A stretch of DNA of 64,000 bases from Dipteronia dyeriana (lineage: Eukaryota; Streptophyta; Magnoliopsida; Sapindales; Sapindaceae): assembly GCA_032871835.1 (NCBI GenBank), contig CM065297.1, forward strand, positions 67,753,253 through 67,817,252, in the 5' to 3' direction. The notes beneath the pieces were generated by a model. It searched no databases. It had not been told where the DNA came from and saw nothing but the letters and a program-made list of their open reading frames with translations. The translations under genes and the position numbers were made by a program. Positions 1 to 10,690 of this stretch are shown here, in pieces (the first letter of the stretch is position 1; each line of letters opens with the position of its first letter).

Positions 1-1
1 T

Positions 2-622
2 ATCTCATTTGTTGCCAGAGCTAAAACGTCAATAGAAGCATGGACCATACTTGCCAACACATACACCAAGCCATCTCGTGGGCGCATTTAACAATTCAAA
101 GCACTTCTCAAGCTCTCAAAAAAAGGTACACAAAATATCACCGATTTTCTTCACTCTGTTAAAGCCCGTGCAGATGAGGTTGCGTTACTTGGTGCTCCGG
201 TGGACGATAAGGATCTCACTGATCGAATCTTAGATGAACTTGATGATGACTATAAATAGATGGTTCGTGCGGTTCAAGCTCGTGATAATCCCATAACCTT
301 TGATGAACTCCATGAAAAACTCTTATCATTTGAGGCTTCTCTTCAGAACAACAAAAAGGAGACGACTACCTTCCCTGTCACAACAAACTCAACCAACAGA
401 ACCTACCATAACAACTGGCATCCACAGTCTTCCACAAAATCCAATCGGCATCCTCAATCCACTAATAACTCGGGCTGGCCTATCACCCAACAATGCTGGC
501 CGACCTCAACCTGATTCCAATTTTAGTGGACAGAACCGTGGCAATCAATTCTCCCCACGACCATACCTTGGTTGCTACCAAATGTATGGCACTCAAGGTC
601 ACTCAGCTTAGAAGTGCACCTC
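2..622 (+). pseudogene. copia gag remnant with broken zinc knuckle
   Basis: Translation across three broken segments gives a UBN2/copia gag-type polypeptide: a tryptophan-containing start (EAWTILANTY), a middle segment with ALLGAPVDDKDL and ILDELDDDY, then a Q/N/T-rich tail. The tail leads to a CCHC-like motif at about 570-615 reading CYQMYGTQGHSA. There the second cysteine of the knuckle is tyrosine, and a TAG stop follows just before the expected last cysteine. The start of gag is outside the window. Frames are interrupted by at least two stops, so no full Gag can be made. Confidence 0.8.
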
Positions 623-627
623 TTTTC

Positions 628-1393
628 AAATGGTCCCAATTCAGTCTCCTGCATCTGACCAACCACCGCCACACTCCTCCTCCTCCCCAACTCTTTGGCA
701 ACCACGAGCTCACTTCGCTACAACTAACTCCTCCAATAATCCGGCATGGCTTCTTAACAGTGGTGTTTCCCACCATGTCACTGCCGACTTGGGTAATCTT
801 TCTCTACATGCACCGTACAAAGGTTCAGATGATGTCATGATTGGTGATGGCACAAGTCTTTCCATTGACACACTGGTTCCACATTTCTATACACACATGC
901 AAAAACTTTTACTTTAAATTATGTACTCTGTGTTCCTGATATGAAAAAGAACTTAATCTCTATATCTCAATTTTACGCCGCTAATAATGTGTCCGTTGAG
1001 TTCTTATCTTCTTGTTTTCGTGTGAAGGATCTTCGTACGGGGGCAATTCTGCTGAAGGGCACAACCAAGGATGGCGTCTATGAATGGTCGACTGTCAATC
1101 CCGAATCTTCCCTAATTCTAGCCTTCTTCAGCATCAAAAAAACTTTATCAAATTGGCACCATAGATTAGGTCTTCTGGCTTTTCCAATTTTACTGCATAT
1201 TATTTCTAATTTTAGTTTAGATTTGTCGTCGTCTATGTCAAAAGAGGTTTTATGTCATGCTTGTCAATGCAATAAAAGTCACAAGCTTTCTTTTTCTGAA
1301 TCATCTCTTGTTTCCTCTCTACCCCTAAAAATCATATTTTTGATTTATGGACCTCCCCATTTATTTCTCTTGATGGTTTTAAATACTATGTAA
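628..1393 (+). pseudogene. copia protease and GAG-pre-integrase remnant
   Basis: The segment at 740-900 reads WLLNSGVSHHVT, which corresponds to the copia aspartic protease motif (D/W)-x-DSGA-x-HH. The catalytic aspartate is replaced by asparagine, so the protease is dead. Further on (941-1260) the translation contains MKKNLISISQF, WHHRLGL and CHACQCNKSH, the GAG-pre-integrase histidine and cysteine pairs that precede the integrase core. Frame changes near 900 and 1390 separate protease, pre-integrase and integrase core. Confidence 0.75.
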
Positions 1394-1398
1394 TTTTT

Positions 1399-2337
1399 GT
1401 GGATCACTTCACTAAATATATATGGTTTTATCCACTGCGAAAGAAATCTGACGTTCATCAAACTTTTATTCATTTTAAATCCATTGTCGAAAACTATTTC
1501 AATAACAGAATCACCACTTTTTACTCAGACAATGGAGGGGAATACATGTCACTCAAAAATTATTTTTTTGAAAATGTTATTTCTCATCTCATAACTCCAC
1601 CACACACGCATGAGCACAATGGGTACTCAGAGAGACGTCACAGACACATCGTCGAGACTGGTCTTACATTACTAACCCATGCCTCTATTCCCCTTGAATT
1701 TTGGACCTATGCCTTCGCCACATCTGTCTACCTAATCAATAGGATGCCAACCAAAACTCTCTCTCTTGTGTCCCCTTATGAAAAACTTTTTGGTAACACG
1801 CCCAACTACTCTAAACTTAGGAATTTTGGTTGTTTGTGTTATCTGTGGCTTAGGCCATATTCTTCTCACAAACTTGATCCTCGTTCTAAGTCATGTATGT
1901 TTATTGGGTACTCATTATCCCAAAGTGACTACTTGTGTCTTGATCCCTCCAGCGCCAAAGTGTATGCCTCCCGTCACGTTCAGTTCGTAAAGTCTATTTT
2001 TCCATTCAAAACATTATACACTGAGTCGCACCGACCAACCTCCACCTCTATTGAGTCATGGGTTCCTCTACCTCTCACTGTCAGGTCTTCATATCAGCCA
2101 GCTCCATCATTGGTCGTGCCCCCAGTAGAATTACCACAGTTCACTGGCCTCTTTTCTTCTCAACAAGTTGACTTGCGCCAGGTCCCAGCGACACCAGCAC
2201 CTGTCATCCCAAAATCTCCACATATTGCAGCTGCTACACCAGTCGACTCTCTTACTGTTGTTATCCCAGCTGGTACACCCACCACTACCTCTATAGAGTC
2301 GAAATCTATCCCTCCGGTGACGGTCATCTCACAGTAG
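1399..2337 (+). pseudogene. copia integrase core, long open fragment
   Basis: An open stretch of 312 codons encodes the rve-type integrase core that inserts retroelement cDNA. The DDE residues are visible: D in VDHFTKYIW (residues 1-10), D in FYSDNGGEY (about residue 45), and E in GYSERRHRHIVETG (about residue 75). It continues with the typical copia segment PLEFWTYAFATSVYLINRMP, the C-terminal motif FGCLCYLWLRPY, and a Ser/Thr/Pro-rich linker towards RT. The first ATG is probably not a true start, because copia polyproteins are continuous. A stop at 2335 ends the frame before RT. This is the best-preserved part of the element. Confidence 0.88.
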
Positions 2338-2489
2338 TCACCACCTTCGGCCACAGCCCCTCTATCACAGAACAAACATCCTATGGTTACAAGAGCCAAG
2401 AACAACGTTCACAAGCCGATACAAAGGCTCAACCTTCACACACTCATGCAGAACTCGGCAGAACGTGAACCTACAACAGTTGTATAAGC

Positions 2490-3551
2490 TTTAAAGGATC
2501 CGAATCTGCCTAAAGCCATATCAGAGGAGTGTGATGCATTGATCATGAATGGCACATAGGAGCTAGTCCATCCGGATTCAAATATTAATGTTATTGGCTG
2601 TAAGTGGATTTTTCGATTCAAACAAAAATCTGATGGCACAATTGATAGGTTCAAGGCACGCATTGTTGCAAAAGGTTTCAACCAACTGTCAGGGGTTGAC
2701 TATTTCAAAACATCCAGTCTAGTAATCAAACCCACGATAGTCAGACTCGTCCTCAGCATTGCCATCAATCAAAGTTGGTCTCTCTGTCAGTTGGATATCA
2801 ATAATGCCTTCCTACATGTCGAATTACTGAAGAAGTTTACATGACTCAGCCTCCTGGCTTCATTGATTCTGATCACCCAACTCATGTATGCAAACTTCAA
2901 AAAGCTATTTACGGTCTTAAGCAAGCACCGAGAGCGTGGTACCATGAGTTGTGCCAATTTTTGATTGCATTTGGGTTCAAGAACTCTCACGCAGACACAT
3001 CCCTTTTTGTTCTCAAATTTGATGGTAATCTTCTATATCTACTAATATATGTTGATGACATCATTCTCACAGGTAGTTGTTCAGCTCAGGTTACGCAATT
3101 TGTTGGTATCCTTGCCAATAGATTTTCACTAAAAGATCTTGGTTCTCTTTCTTACTTTCTTGGAGTTGAAGTAATTTTGCACAAGGATGGAATTTTACTG
3201 TCACAAAAGCGGTACATTATAGACCTTTTTGCTCGTAATAACATGTCAGGTGCCAATCCAGTCCAAACTCTGCTGCCCATTAGCCCTCTGATCAGTCTTC
3301 ACTCCGGCACGCCTCTAGAGGATCCCTCTTCTTACCAAACTGTGGTTGGTAGTCTTCAGTACCTATCACTCACTCACCCTGACATCTCCTTTGCGGTCAA
3401 TAAACTGTCTCAGATCATGCACCAACCATCGAGCGATCACTGGAAGCTAGTCAAACGTGTGCTCAAGAACTTATGGGGTAACTTAGATGAAGGTATACTT
3501 ATCTATCGTGATTCTCCTGTCTCTTTTCAAGCATTCTCTGATGCTGACTAG
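2490..3551 (+). pseudogene. copia reverse transcriptase remnant (YVDD retained)
   Basis: The N-terminal part (2490-2830) reads NVIGCKWIFRFKQKSDG and RFKARIVAKGFNQ with in-frame stops at about 2487 and 2559. A frameshift near 2825 leads into an open stretch at 2841-3551 with [25 protein letters not shown] and the catalytic motif [10 protein letters not shown] at about residues 68-77. Then come SYFLGVEV and [14 protein letters not shown], leading to the RNase H junction FSDAD. The family copies element RNA into cDNA. The catalytic aspartates are intact, but the frame as a whole is broken. The TAG at 3549 replaces the tryptophan usually found after DAD. Confidence 0.88.
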
Positions 3552-3996
3552 GCTAGAAACAAGGATGATTACTCCTCCACTAGTGCCTACATTGTCTATC
3601 TTGGGTGTAATCCGATATCTTGGAGTTTAAAGAGGCAACATACCATTGCACGTTCATCTACAAAGGTAGAATATCGCACAGTTGCATCCACTGCAGCCAA
3701 ACTCAACTGGATATGTTTTCTCTTAACAGATCTTGGTCTTACACTGTCCGCGGTTCTAACGATTTTTTGTGATAATGTGGGTGTCACTAAGCTATGTTCC
3801 AATCCAATTTTTCACTTTAGAATAAAACATGTTGCAATATATTTTCATTTCATTCGTGACCAAGTTCAATCCGGTTCCCTATGAGCTGCACATGTGTCGT
3901 GCAAGGATCAGCTAGCGGATGCTCTTATAAAGGCACTTCCGCGGTCCGACTTTTAGAAAATCAAATGCAAGATTGGCCTCTCTAGCCGTGGCCCAT
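3536..3996 (+). pseudogene. copia RNase H remnant
   Basis: In frame with RT after the TAG at 3549, the translation shows the plant copia RNase H pattern: STSAYIVYLG, PISWSLKRQ, ARSSTKVEYR (the conserved glutamate), FCDNVGVTKL and LADALIKALP. Further stops near 3882 and 3954 show decay. It runs up to the polypurine tract at about 4001-4008. Confidence 0.82.
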
Positions 3997-4008
3997 CTTG
4001 AGGGGGAA

Positions 4009-4261
4009 TGGAAGTAATAGATGTTAAGTAGGATTGTACTCCTGTATATATTAGGATTTATGTTTACTTATCAGAGTAGGATTTTTGTGTACATATCAGA
4101 GTAGGAATTATGTGGTTGTAATTAATTTACTTTCCTATTTTCTCTAGGTCTTTTAGCTTTATGTAAACACTTCCTGTAATGTTATATATATGTTCATTAT
4201 CAGTGAAAAAGGTGTGTGTGATTTCAACACCAAAACCAATCTCTATCTTATACAATATACA
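4009..4261 (+). repeat. 3' LTR of the copia element
   Basis: It follows the purine-rich tract gagggggaa, starts TGGAAGTAAT and plausibly ends in ATATACA. The LTR-like content includes a short AT-rich region and TATATATG near 4184. The partner LTR is outside the window, so the right boundary is inferred from the CA end and could lie up to ~40 bp further. Confidence 0.6.
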
Positions 4262-6120
4262 GTATTTGTGATTTCCAAAGGTGTTATTCAAATGGTCACC
4301 AGACCAGCTTCAACCTCTTCAAAGACTACATGAAAAAGATCCAGCCGGATGAAAACTGGATGAGGTTAACCACACTGTTGTCAATGATACCCTCGGCCGC
4401 TAATGTTTTTACCATATTCTTTGTAAATAGAGTCTTCTGTGTTTGTTAAATATATTGTCCGATTGTTAACCGGTGATGTTGTTGATCTTTATAAAAAAAT
4501 TGAAGTTTCTTATTGATTTTGAATGTTAATTTGTGTAAAGTTACAAATTGTTTAATTTATTTGGAACAATGTTTCGTGCGATCTCCCAAATATAATTGAG
4601 ATCATTTAATAAAATCTATACAAAATCCAAGCCACTGATGTTTTTCCCTGATGATTTTTACTTTATTAACAATGTTACTATCGTTTGTAAACTATTTTTT
4701 ATGATCAAAGTTTTAGTTGTGTGACTGTACATGGTAAATGATGTTTAATTCTTTAATATTTGTTCAAAAAATTTGGATCATTGAAAAGTCAAGTTTTACA
4801 TCTTTAAGATAAATTCTAATTGGCACTGATGCCTCATAAACTATTATAAACTTTGTATTGTGCCCTATGTACCTTTTTTTAGGCACTGAACCCTTCAAGT
4901 TCCCGTTAAGTGGTAAACTATTGGGTTTATCACCTTATTGCCACCCTCCCCCTTTTTTCTATCAATAGTGCACATGTTGACTGAATTAACCTGTACAAAA
5001 TTTTTAATTAGATGCTTTTGATAATGGCGAAATGGAAAGAAAATGGTTGTAGAAACCAAAAAATAAATAATTAAAATTTCTAAACAAAACAATTAATGGT
5101 TATTGAAAACTGTGTACAAAAGGATGGTAATAATGGTTCACTAACATGCAGAAGAAGTAACCATCCCTTGACGTCACTTGATGAAGAATATTAGAGGTTG
5201 CACAGAGAAATGACTGTGTTGGAAGCAGAAAAACTGCAAGAAAAGTTAGAAAGTGTTTGAAAAGCGTGTAGCAGTTTGATTTGGTTGAAAGATGGTAAAG
5301 GGATTGCAATAATTGCTCGACTGTTGAACTTTGCATCATTTTATTTCCAAGTGGCTGACAGGTAGAATAAGTAATAATCATGCTTTTCTTGGTGTAAAAA
5401 CTGCAAGTGTTTGAATTTATTTTAAATTAAGCAAGATATTTTTGTAATTTACCTCGATCGTTATGTAAAATATTTGTGTAATTTAAACAACTTATAATAT
5501 ATAATCAACAACCCTACCACAACTTTTCTCTCAACAGACGCATTCATCAAACTAAAATTGAATTGCCAACACACAATAACCCAGATACATCTAGGTTTCT
5601 TACTATAACCCATATTTCAAAATCCAAAAATCCTCATTTCTTTTTTTTATATATAAAATCCCTAATTCCTCTTTTTATCTTCATTTTTTTCTTAAATCCA
5701 TAAGTCATCTTTGTTCTTCGACTTCATCTTACTATTGAACGAGATTCTTCTTCTCAGATTAGGATCAATTCAAATATATTTCATGACCTGTTACATGACA
5801 TAATTTTTTCACATTATTCATTTTCATTTTTCTCTTTACAGAATAGCTTGTTTCCATTGATTTATTTGTTTATAAGACTCTTTCAAAATAAAGACAATTT
5901 AAGTAAGATCTTTTGGAAGAGGAAAGTGAAAATGAATGATGTGAATTTTTTTTTGTAAATTGACAGTTCATGAAATTGTTTAAAGTGATTATACTAATTA
6001 CTGGTGTGATGTATATCATTAGACTAACTCATGATGGTTGATGTTAGTTGTACGTGAAGATGGTATATTGTATGTTTTTGAGTTCGTTTTAGGTTTTGGG
6101 TAAGACTAGCCAAGAAGCTT
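4262..6120. other. AT-rich spacer, no gene recognised
   Basis: AT-rich sequence with many stops in all frames. The two small open stretches on - at 4895-5092 and 5100-5381 show no recognisable motif and have the composition of their surroundings. A direct search for LTRs, TIRs or a tRNA by eye found nothing convincing. Confidence 0.5.
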
Positions 6121-6134
6121 GTTTTTCCATCAGA

Positions 6135-6528
6135 TTTCTCTAAGGTCATACCGTTTTAATCCACTACTCTTGTACTTATCTCTTGTAATCTCAATGAGGA
6201 ATAGATGTGTTCAATTGAGAAGATTTTTCGCTGTAAACGAGCACCCCTCGACTAACAACTCACTATCTGATTCTTTCTAGGTGATACTGTTTGAATCAAC
6301 TCCAAAGAACCTATCTTGTAATATTAATGACGAGCAAATGTGTTCAATTAAGAAGAATCTTGGCTGTAAAGGAGCACACCTCGACTAGCAACTCACCATC
6401 TGATTCCTTCAAGGTGATACTGTTTGAATTGACTCCAATGGAACATATCTTATAATATTAATGAGGAGCAGATATGTTCAACTTAGAAGATTCTTGGCTG
6501 TAAATGAGCATTCGTCCACTAGCAACTG
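6135..6528. repeat. ~133-bp tandem repeat, about three copies
   Basis: The block CTTGTAATNTNAATGANG recurs at 6182, 6315 and (as cttataat) 6449, a spacing of 133 and 134 bp. Each unit carries GTTCAATTNAGAAGA, GGCTGTAAA-GAGCA, TCGACTAGCAACTCA and GGTGATACTGTTTGAAT. The first unit is partial and more diverged (from about 6135). Copies differ by point changes, so the array is old. Confidence 0.85.
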
Positions 6529-7270
6529 AGTTTTTTTTAATGTTTTTTGTAATCACATGTTAGAGAGATTTAAAAAGATTATGAAAATGTTGTGAACTGT
6601 TTATAATTTTTTACAGCTGTTAAATATTTTCATCATGACTAATATTGGTTATAAGTTTGAAGGTTTCTAGGTTTTGTTTAATCATATGTTTCTTTTTGAA
6701 GTGATGATAATTTTTACAGCAGTTCATCATGGCTGATGTTGGTTATAAGTGAATCACGTGTTTTAGGTTTTATGTAATCACATGTTCGAAAGTGATTTTA
6801 TTTGAAATTTGTTACAAAGTAATAGATTGTTTTGTTGTTCTGTTAACTAGAAAACATGCTAACTTATGAATTTGTGACTATATCATAACTCTTTACAGGT
6901 TAATGAGTTTTCATTGTTCATCGTATAAACTATATAATTTGATTATGTTTGTCGTTTGGTTACAGTAATACTTTATTCCATATTACAGAACATGCTTGAT
7001 TATTAATTTGTGACCATTTTAATTTAATATTAGTATTTATTTATGATAGAAACATAGGCAATGGCTCTGTGCCTCCATGACAATATATTTAGTCAAATTG
7101 AAATTAAAAGCATGACAAACCTTACTGTAAAATGTTCATTTTCTATCCATATTATATATTTAGTGTCATTCTAGTGCACTGATATTAAGCATGCCAACTT
7201 TTATATATAAAAAATTAGGTATGATAATATTGTATACAAGGATAGTTTTTGTCAGTTTTATCCTAACCCA
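6529..7270. other. AT-rich spacer with diverged short repeats
   Basis: Diverged copies of a segment like catcatggctgatgttggtt occur near 6032, 6632 and 6727, each followed within ~60 bp by aggttttgtnnaatcacatgtt. They look like remnants of a further duplication of subterminal transposon sequence. No coding sequence was seen. Confidence 0.4.
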
Positions 7271-7385
7271 ATTTAGCTTGGCCTTTTGCTTGTAGTGGAC
7301 TAAGCTTTTCACATTCTACTTGTGGCTTGTAGTGGACTAAGTCAATTTTGCTTGTATCAATGTGTTGTAGTTATATGGTTCGTGT

Positions 7386-7645
7386 GGTCCAATTCAAACT
7401 CCACATGTCAATTGAAATAATATTTTTCAACGGTCCAAAAAATTTCTAGATGGCCTATTATGAGTACAAAAAATAACACAATGAATATACTCAATTGCAT
7501 CTGCACTAATGAAGTTGGTGGCCTAATTCATACTCCACCAGTAAAATGAAATAATATTTTTAAACAGCCCAACAATTCCAAAAAAGGCCCATTATGAGTA
7601 CAAAAAACAACACAATGACTAAATTCAAGTAGGCATTAATGAAAG
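7386..7645. repeat. ~134-bp direct tandem repeat, two copies
   Basis: The copy starting at 7386 (ggtccaattcaaactccac) and the copy at 7520 (ggcctaattcatactccac) share GAAATAATATTTTT, CCTATTATGAGTAC/CCCATTATGAGTAC, AAAAAAYAACACAATGA and GCATTAATGAA in the same order. Just upstream (7277-7355) the 17-mer gcttgtagtggactaag is itself duplicated. The array sits next to the 3' end of the FAR1-like pseudogene and may be its transposon's subterminal sequence. Confidence 0.75.
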
Positions 7646-7889
7646 TGACTACTTACCGGTGTCCTTTAGTTTAAAGATGTGCGAGTCAAGCCCGAGATTG
7701 TGGCAAATACATCACTGATTTGGTCTTCTATGTTTATGGGGTTTTCCTACCAATGTGCTAGGTGCAGTCGGCCAACTCGGCCCCCCCTTTTGTTTTAACA
7801 ACCTTTGGACCTTTTATAATATGGCTTCGTGAACTAGTTTTTTTTTTTGCCTTATTTATAATTCTGTCGTTCAACGCTTGCAAAGTATT

Positions 7890-9893
7890 TTACAAAGCAA
7901 GGAGTTCCTTTTTCAGCAAATTAAATCCTTCTTTAGTCTGGCTCCCGTTGTGATAGAGATAGTTGCACTCTGCACTTAATAAAGCAAACCGAGAAATATC
8001 GATTTCTTTCGAAATCTCATCATCTGGCTGGAGCTTCATAAGAACATCACGTGCGGCTGACTTCGTCCACCTCTTAAATATTATAGACTCAGGAATCTTT
8101 CTAAGACGCTCCACTTTCATAACAAAAAACATATGACGATAAGGAATTCCTTTACCTTCGAACAAATTGCAGTCACATGAAATTAAAGGTTGATTACGTT
8201 TTTCTGAATCCTAAACACCATCTTCATCGACTTCTTGAATGCCAACCCTTTCCAAATGGTAAACAACTTTCCTTTTCTTATTAGGAAATTCATATCTTGA
8301 CAAATGGTATAGGCGGCATTTATTCTCCTCCTCTGATGCAATATGTGTATATTTTGATTTATTCATAATCTATTCAGCAATGTCAAGTTAAATTTGATAA
8401 GTGTATTCGGAAGATGCATGCTCCTCCAATGGCTTCAGGTGGCTTAAAATGACCGGACTCTTACACTTAGATATGTATTAGTCACCAAAGAAATTGTTTT
8501 TTTAACCACATAAGGGCACTTTCAATTTGAGGGATGAATTCAACAATTTCTCATGGTTGCAAACGTAATCCTTCATGTAATTATTCATACCTTCGCATCG
8601 TTGAACTGTGCACATGCCTATAAAAAAATGGTTCTTAAAATATGCTTCCTTCTATCTATGCTTCTTCTCATACATCCTACTTATCCAATCATTTTCTTCT
8701 AGACCATGCTGCTCCAACATCTCTTTCCAAAGTTCCTCGAATTCGTCCTCTGATAATTACTTATATAATAAGTATCAAAATAGCGATTTCTTCTCCTCTT
8801 TATGAAGGTGAGTGGATGCATTCTTGGATACGCACCATCAACATATCTTGTGCCATGAGTTGGGAAATATTTCTTCGATGGCTTGTCGCATTGCTTTGTC
8901 TTAGTCGGTCAGTATAGATATAGGAAGTTTGTGGCCCGTAGAATCCATGAGAGTATTAAGAACCCATCTGTACGACTGCACAGTCTCATCCGACAATGTT
9001 ACAACTCCAAATACACAAGTCACACAGTGGTTGTTTATATCGATAAATAGAACCAAAGGCTTGGCATAGGCATCTGTCTTGTAAGTGTTGTCCAAAACAA
9101 GAACATCTTCGAAGCACTAGTATTCGAATAGGGAATATGAGTCGCTCCAAAATATATTAGCTAGCCTATCTTTCTCGTCTGTACTGAACCTATAATAGAA
9201 ATTGGTTTCAGAATTCGCCCTTGACTGCAAGTACATAAGTGCAGCATGTGAATCATTTTCAAAAGCTTCATCCCATCTCTTTGCATCATTCAGGTTGTAC
9301 ATGTCCTTATGTGTGAATTCCAATTTTGGAGTAACCTTTTTCTGGTTAACCATGTATTCATATGTCAAACAAGGTCCTATGCAGCAATTTCCCACGACAT
9401 CAATTTAGGATAAGTCTTTAGCGTCAATGTTTCTATGAGACTGTACCTAAGAAACCTCACAGAATGTTGCTAGTTTGTGGCAATGATTTTCCTCGAATGC
9501 CCTTACAATGTACTTGTTAGTATCACGGGATAAGCTAACGGAGAAACGAGCTTTTCAGCCCACTCTTGTTTGTAGCCGTGGCCTACGTATCGAATTTGTA
9601 TTGCACATGTACTTCTTATCTCGAAAACCTTCCTTCTCTAAAACCCATACACTGCTGGTTATTCTACCTTCATTGTTATAGATTTTCTTGGAAAATCTTA
9701 CACCGAACCCAACTGCCCTAGAATAACCATGATAAAATGCACATGCATCTTCAACTGAATCAATTTTCTTTTCAATGACATCTTTGTAACTCAAACCATA
9801 AATTTCTTTTAAAGTTCCAACTAAAGGTGAATAAGGCACAAAATCAACAACAGAAGAGTCCATATCTAGGGACACTTCAAGTTTATTCAATTC
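7890..9893 (-). pseudogene. FAR1-related / MULE-type transposase pseudogene
   Basis: One reading frame on - spans about 667 codons and matches the FAR1/FHY3-FRS and Mutator-like transposase plan. The N-terminal FAR1 DNA-binding region contains AFYHGYSRAVGFGVRFSK and RPRLQTRVG, with the following zinc-binding cysteine replaced by TGA at 9555. The MULE DDE core shows LDNTYKTDAYAKPLVLF, an aspartate in ISILTD, and FEELWKEM for the third acid. A SWIM zinc finger CDCNLFEGKGIPYRH has tyrosine where the third cysteine is expected. About twelve in-frame stops interrupt it (for example near 9555, 9435, 9117, 8901, 8829, 8769 and 8196), yet no frameshift was needed to follow the domains. The likely ATG is at 9861-9863. 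It was either a transposase or a domesticated FRS copy; TIRs were not identified. Confidence 0.85.
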
Positions 9894-10404
9894 GTCATTG
9901 GTATCAACCGAATTTCACCTATATGCCATTCCATTACTACACATATAAAAACAAAAAAAGAACGACCAACATATGATTATCACAACATGTAAACCAAAAA
10001 TTACAATACGTAAGTAACGATTAGCATATAATAAAAATAGTCACAGTAAAGTAAGATCGATCATATGATTATATGTCCGACTCGATAATTATAATAGTTT
10101 TGAATGTATTTGTATCTAAAGATTATGTTTTCTATGTGTTTTCCATTAAAGTATAGTAATCACAACAATAGGTCTCAAAGTAACGTGATGTTACTTTCCA
10201 TTTACACTAAAAAACTATAGAATGACGAACACAACATACACTAAAACACCATTTGATTTGATTAATCACTAACAGTGAAGACCCTAATTAAAAAAAGAAA
10301 TTTGGAGACACACCTAATGAAGCAACAAAGATCTTTAAGGAAGAACTGAAGAAGTGAAACAGCGAAGAACTTTGTGGATTCTAGATATATGAAGAACTGA
10401 ACAA
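9894..10404. other. upstream flank of the FAR1-like pseudogene
   Basis: AT-rich sequence containing the probable 5' untranslated region of the pseudogene. A polypyrimidine/TATAG junction just upstream of the coding start could be a 3' splice site. No other feature is supported. Confidence 0.35.
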
Positions 10405-10690
10405 CTTTAAGGCTGAAAGAGAAATATAGAGGAAGAAGAAAAGAAAAACGGTAAGAGATTAGATGTTTATGGCTGGAGGAGAAAAGAAGATCACCAAGAC
10501 AAAAAGAACAACATTAATTATTGAAAGGAGTGAAACTTTAAGGCTGGAAGAGAAATATAGAGTAAGAAGAGAAGAAAAACGGTAAGAGATTAGATGTTTA
10601 TGGCTGGAAGAGAAAAGAAGAACAACTTATACTAAGAAAAGAAGAACAAACGGTAACCATTGAGAGGAGTGAAACAAACGGTCATGTAAT
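10405..10690. repeat. ~131-bp purine-rich tandem repeat, two copies plus
   Basis: The block ctttaaggctgRaagagaaa starts at 10405 and 10536 (period 131). Both copies continue with aagaaaaacggtaagagatt and agatgtttatggctggNRga. A third partial unit (gaagaacaaacggtaaccatt) follows to about 10690. The strand is strongly purine-rich. Confidence 0.8.

Larger units (their letters stand above)
1..4261 (+). mobile_element. Ty1-copia LTR retrotransposon, 3' part, degraded
   Basis: The domains follow the Ty1-copia order: gag, protease, GAG-pre-integrase, integrase, reverse transcriptase, RNase H, then a short 3' LTR. The 5' LTR and the start of gag lie left of the window, so no target duplication can be tested. 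Gag resembles the RE1-like plant copia type (a stretch reading TKPSRGRI, then a helix-rich segment ending in HEKLLSFEA). The reading frame is broken by stops in gag (for example near 108 and 256), protease, RT (near 2487 and 2559) and RNase H (3549), and by a frameshift near 2825. The integrase and the central RT block remain long and open, so the element is old but not ancient. Superfamily assignment is firm; the lineage is only a guess. Confidence 0.93.
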
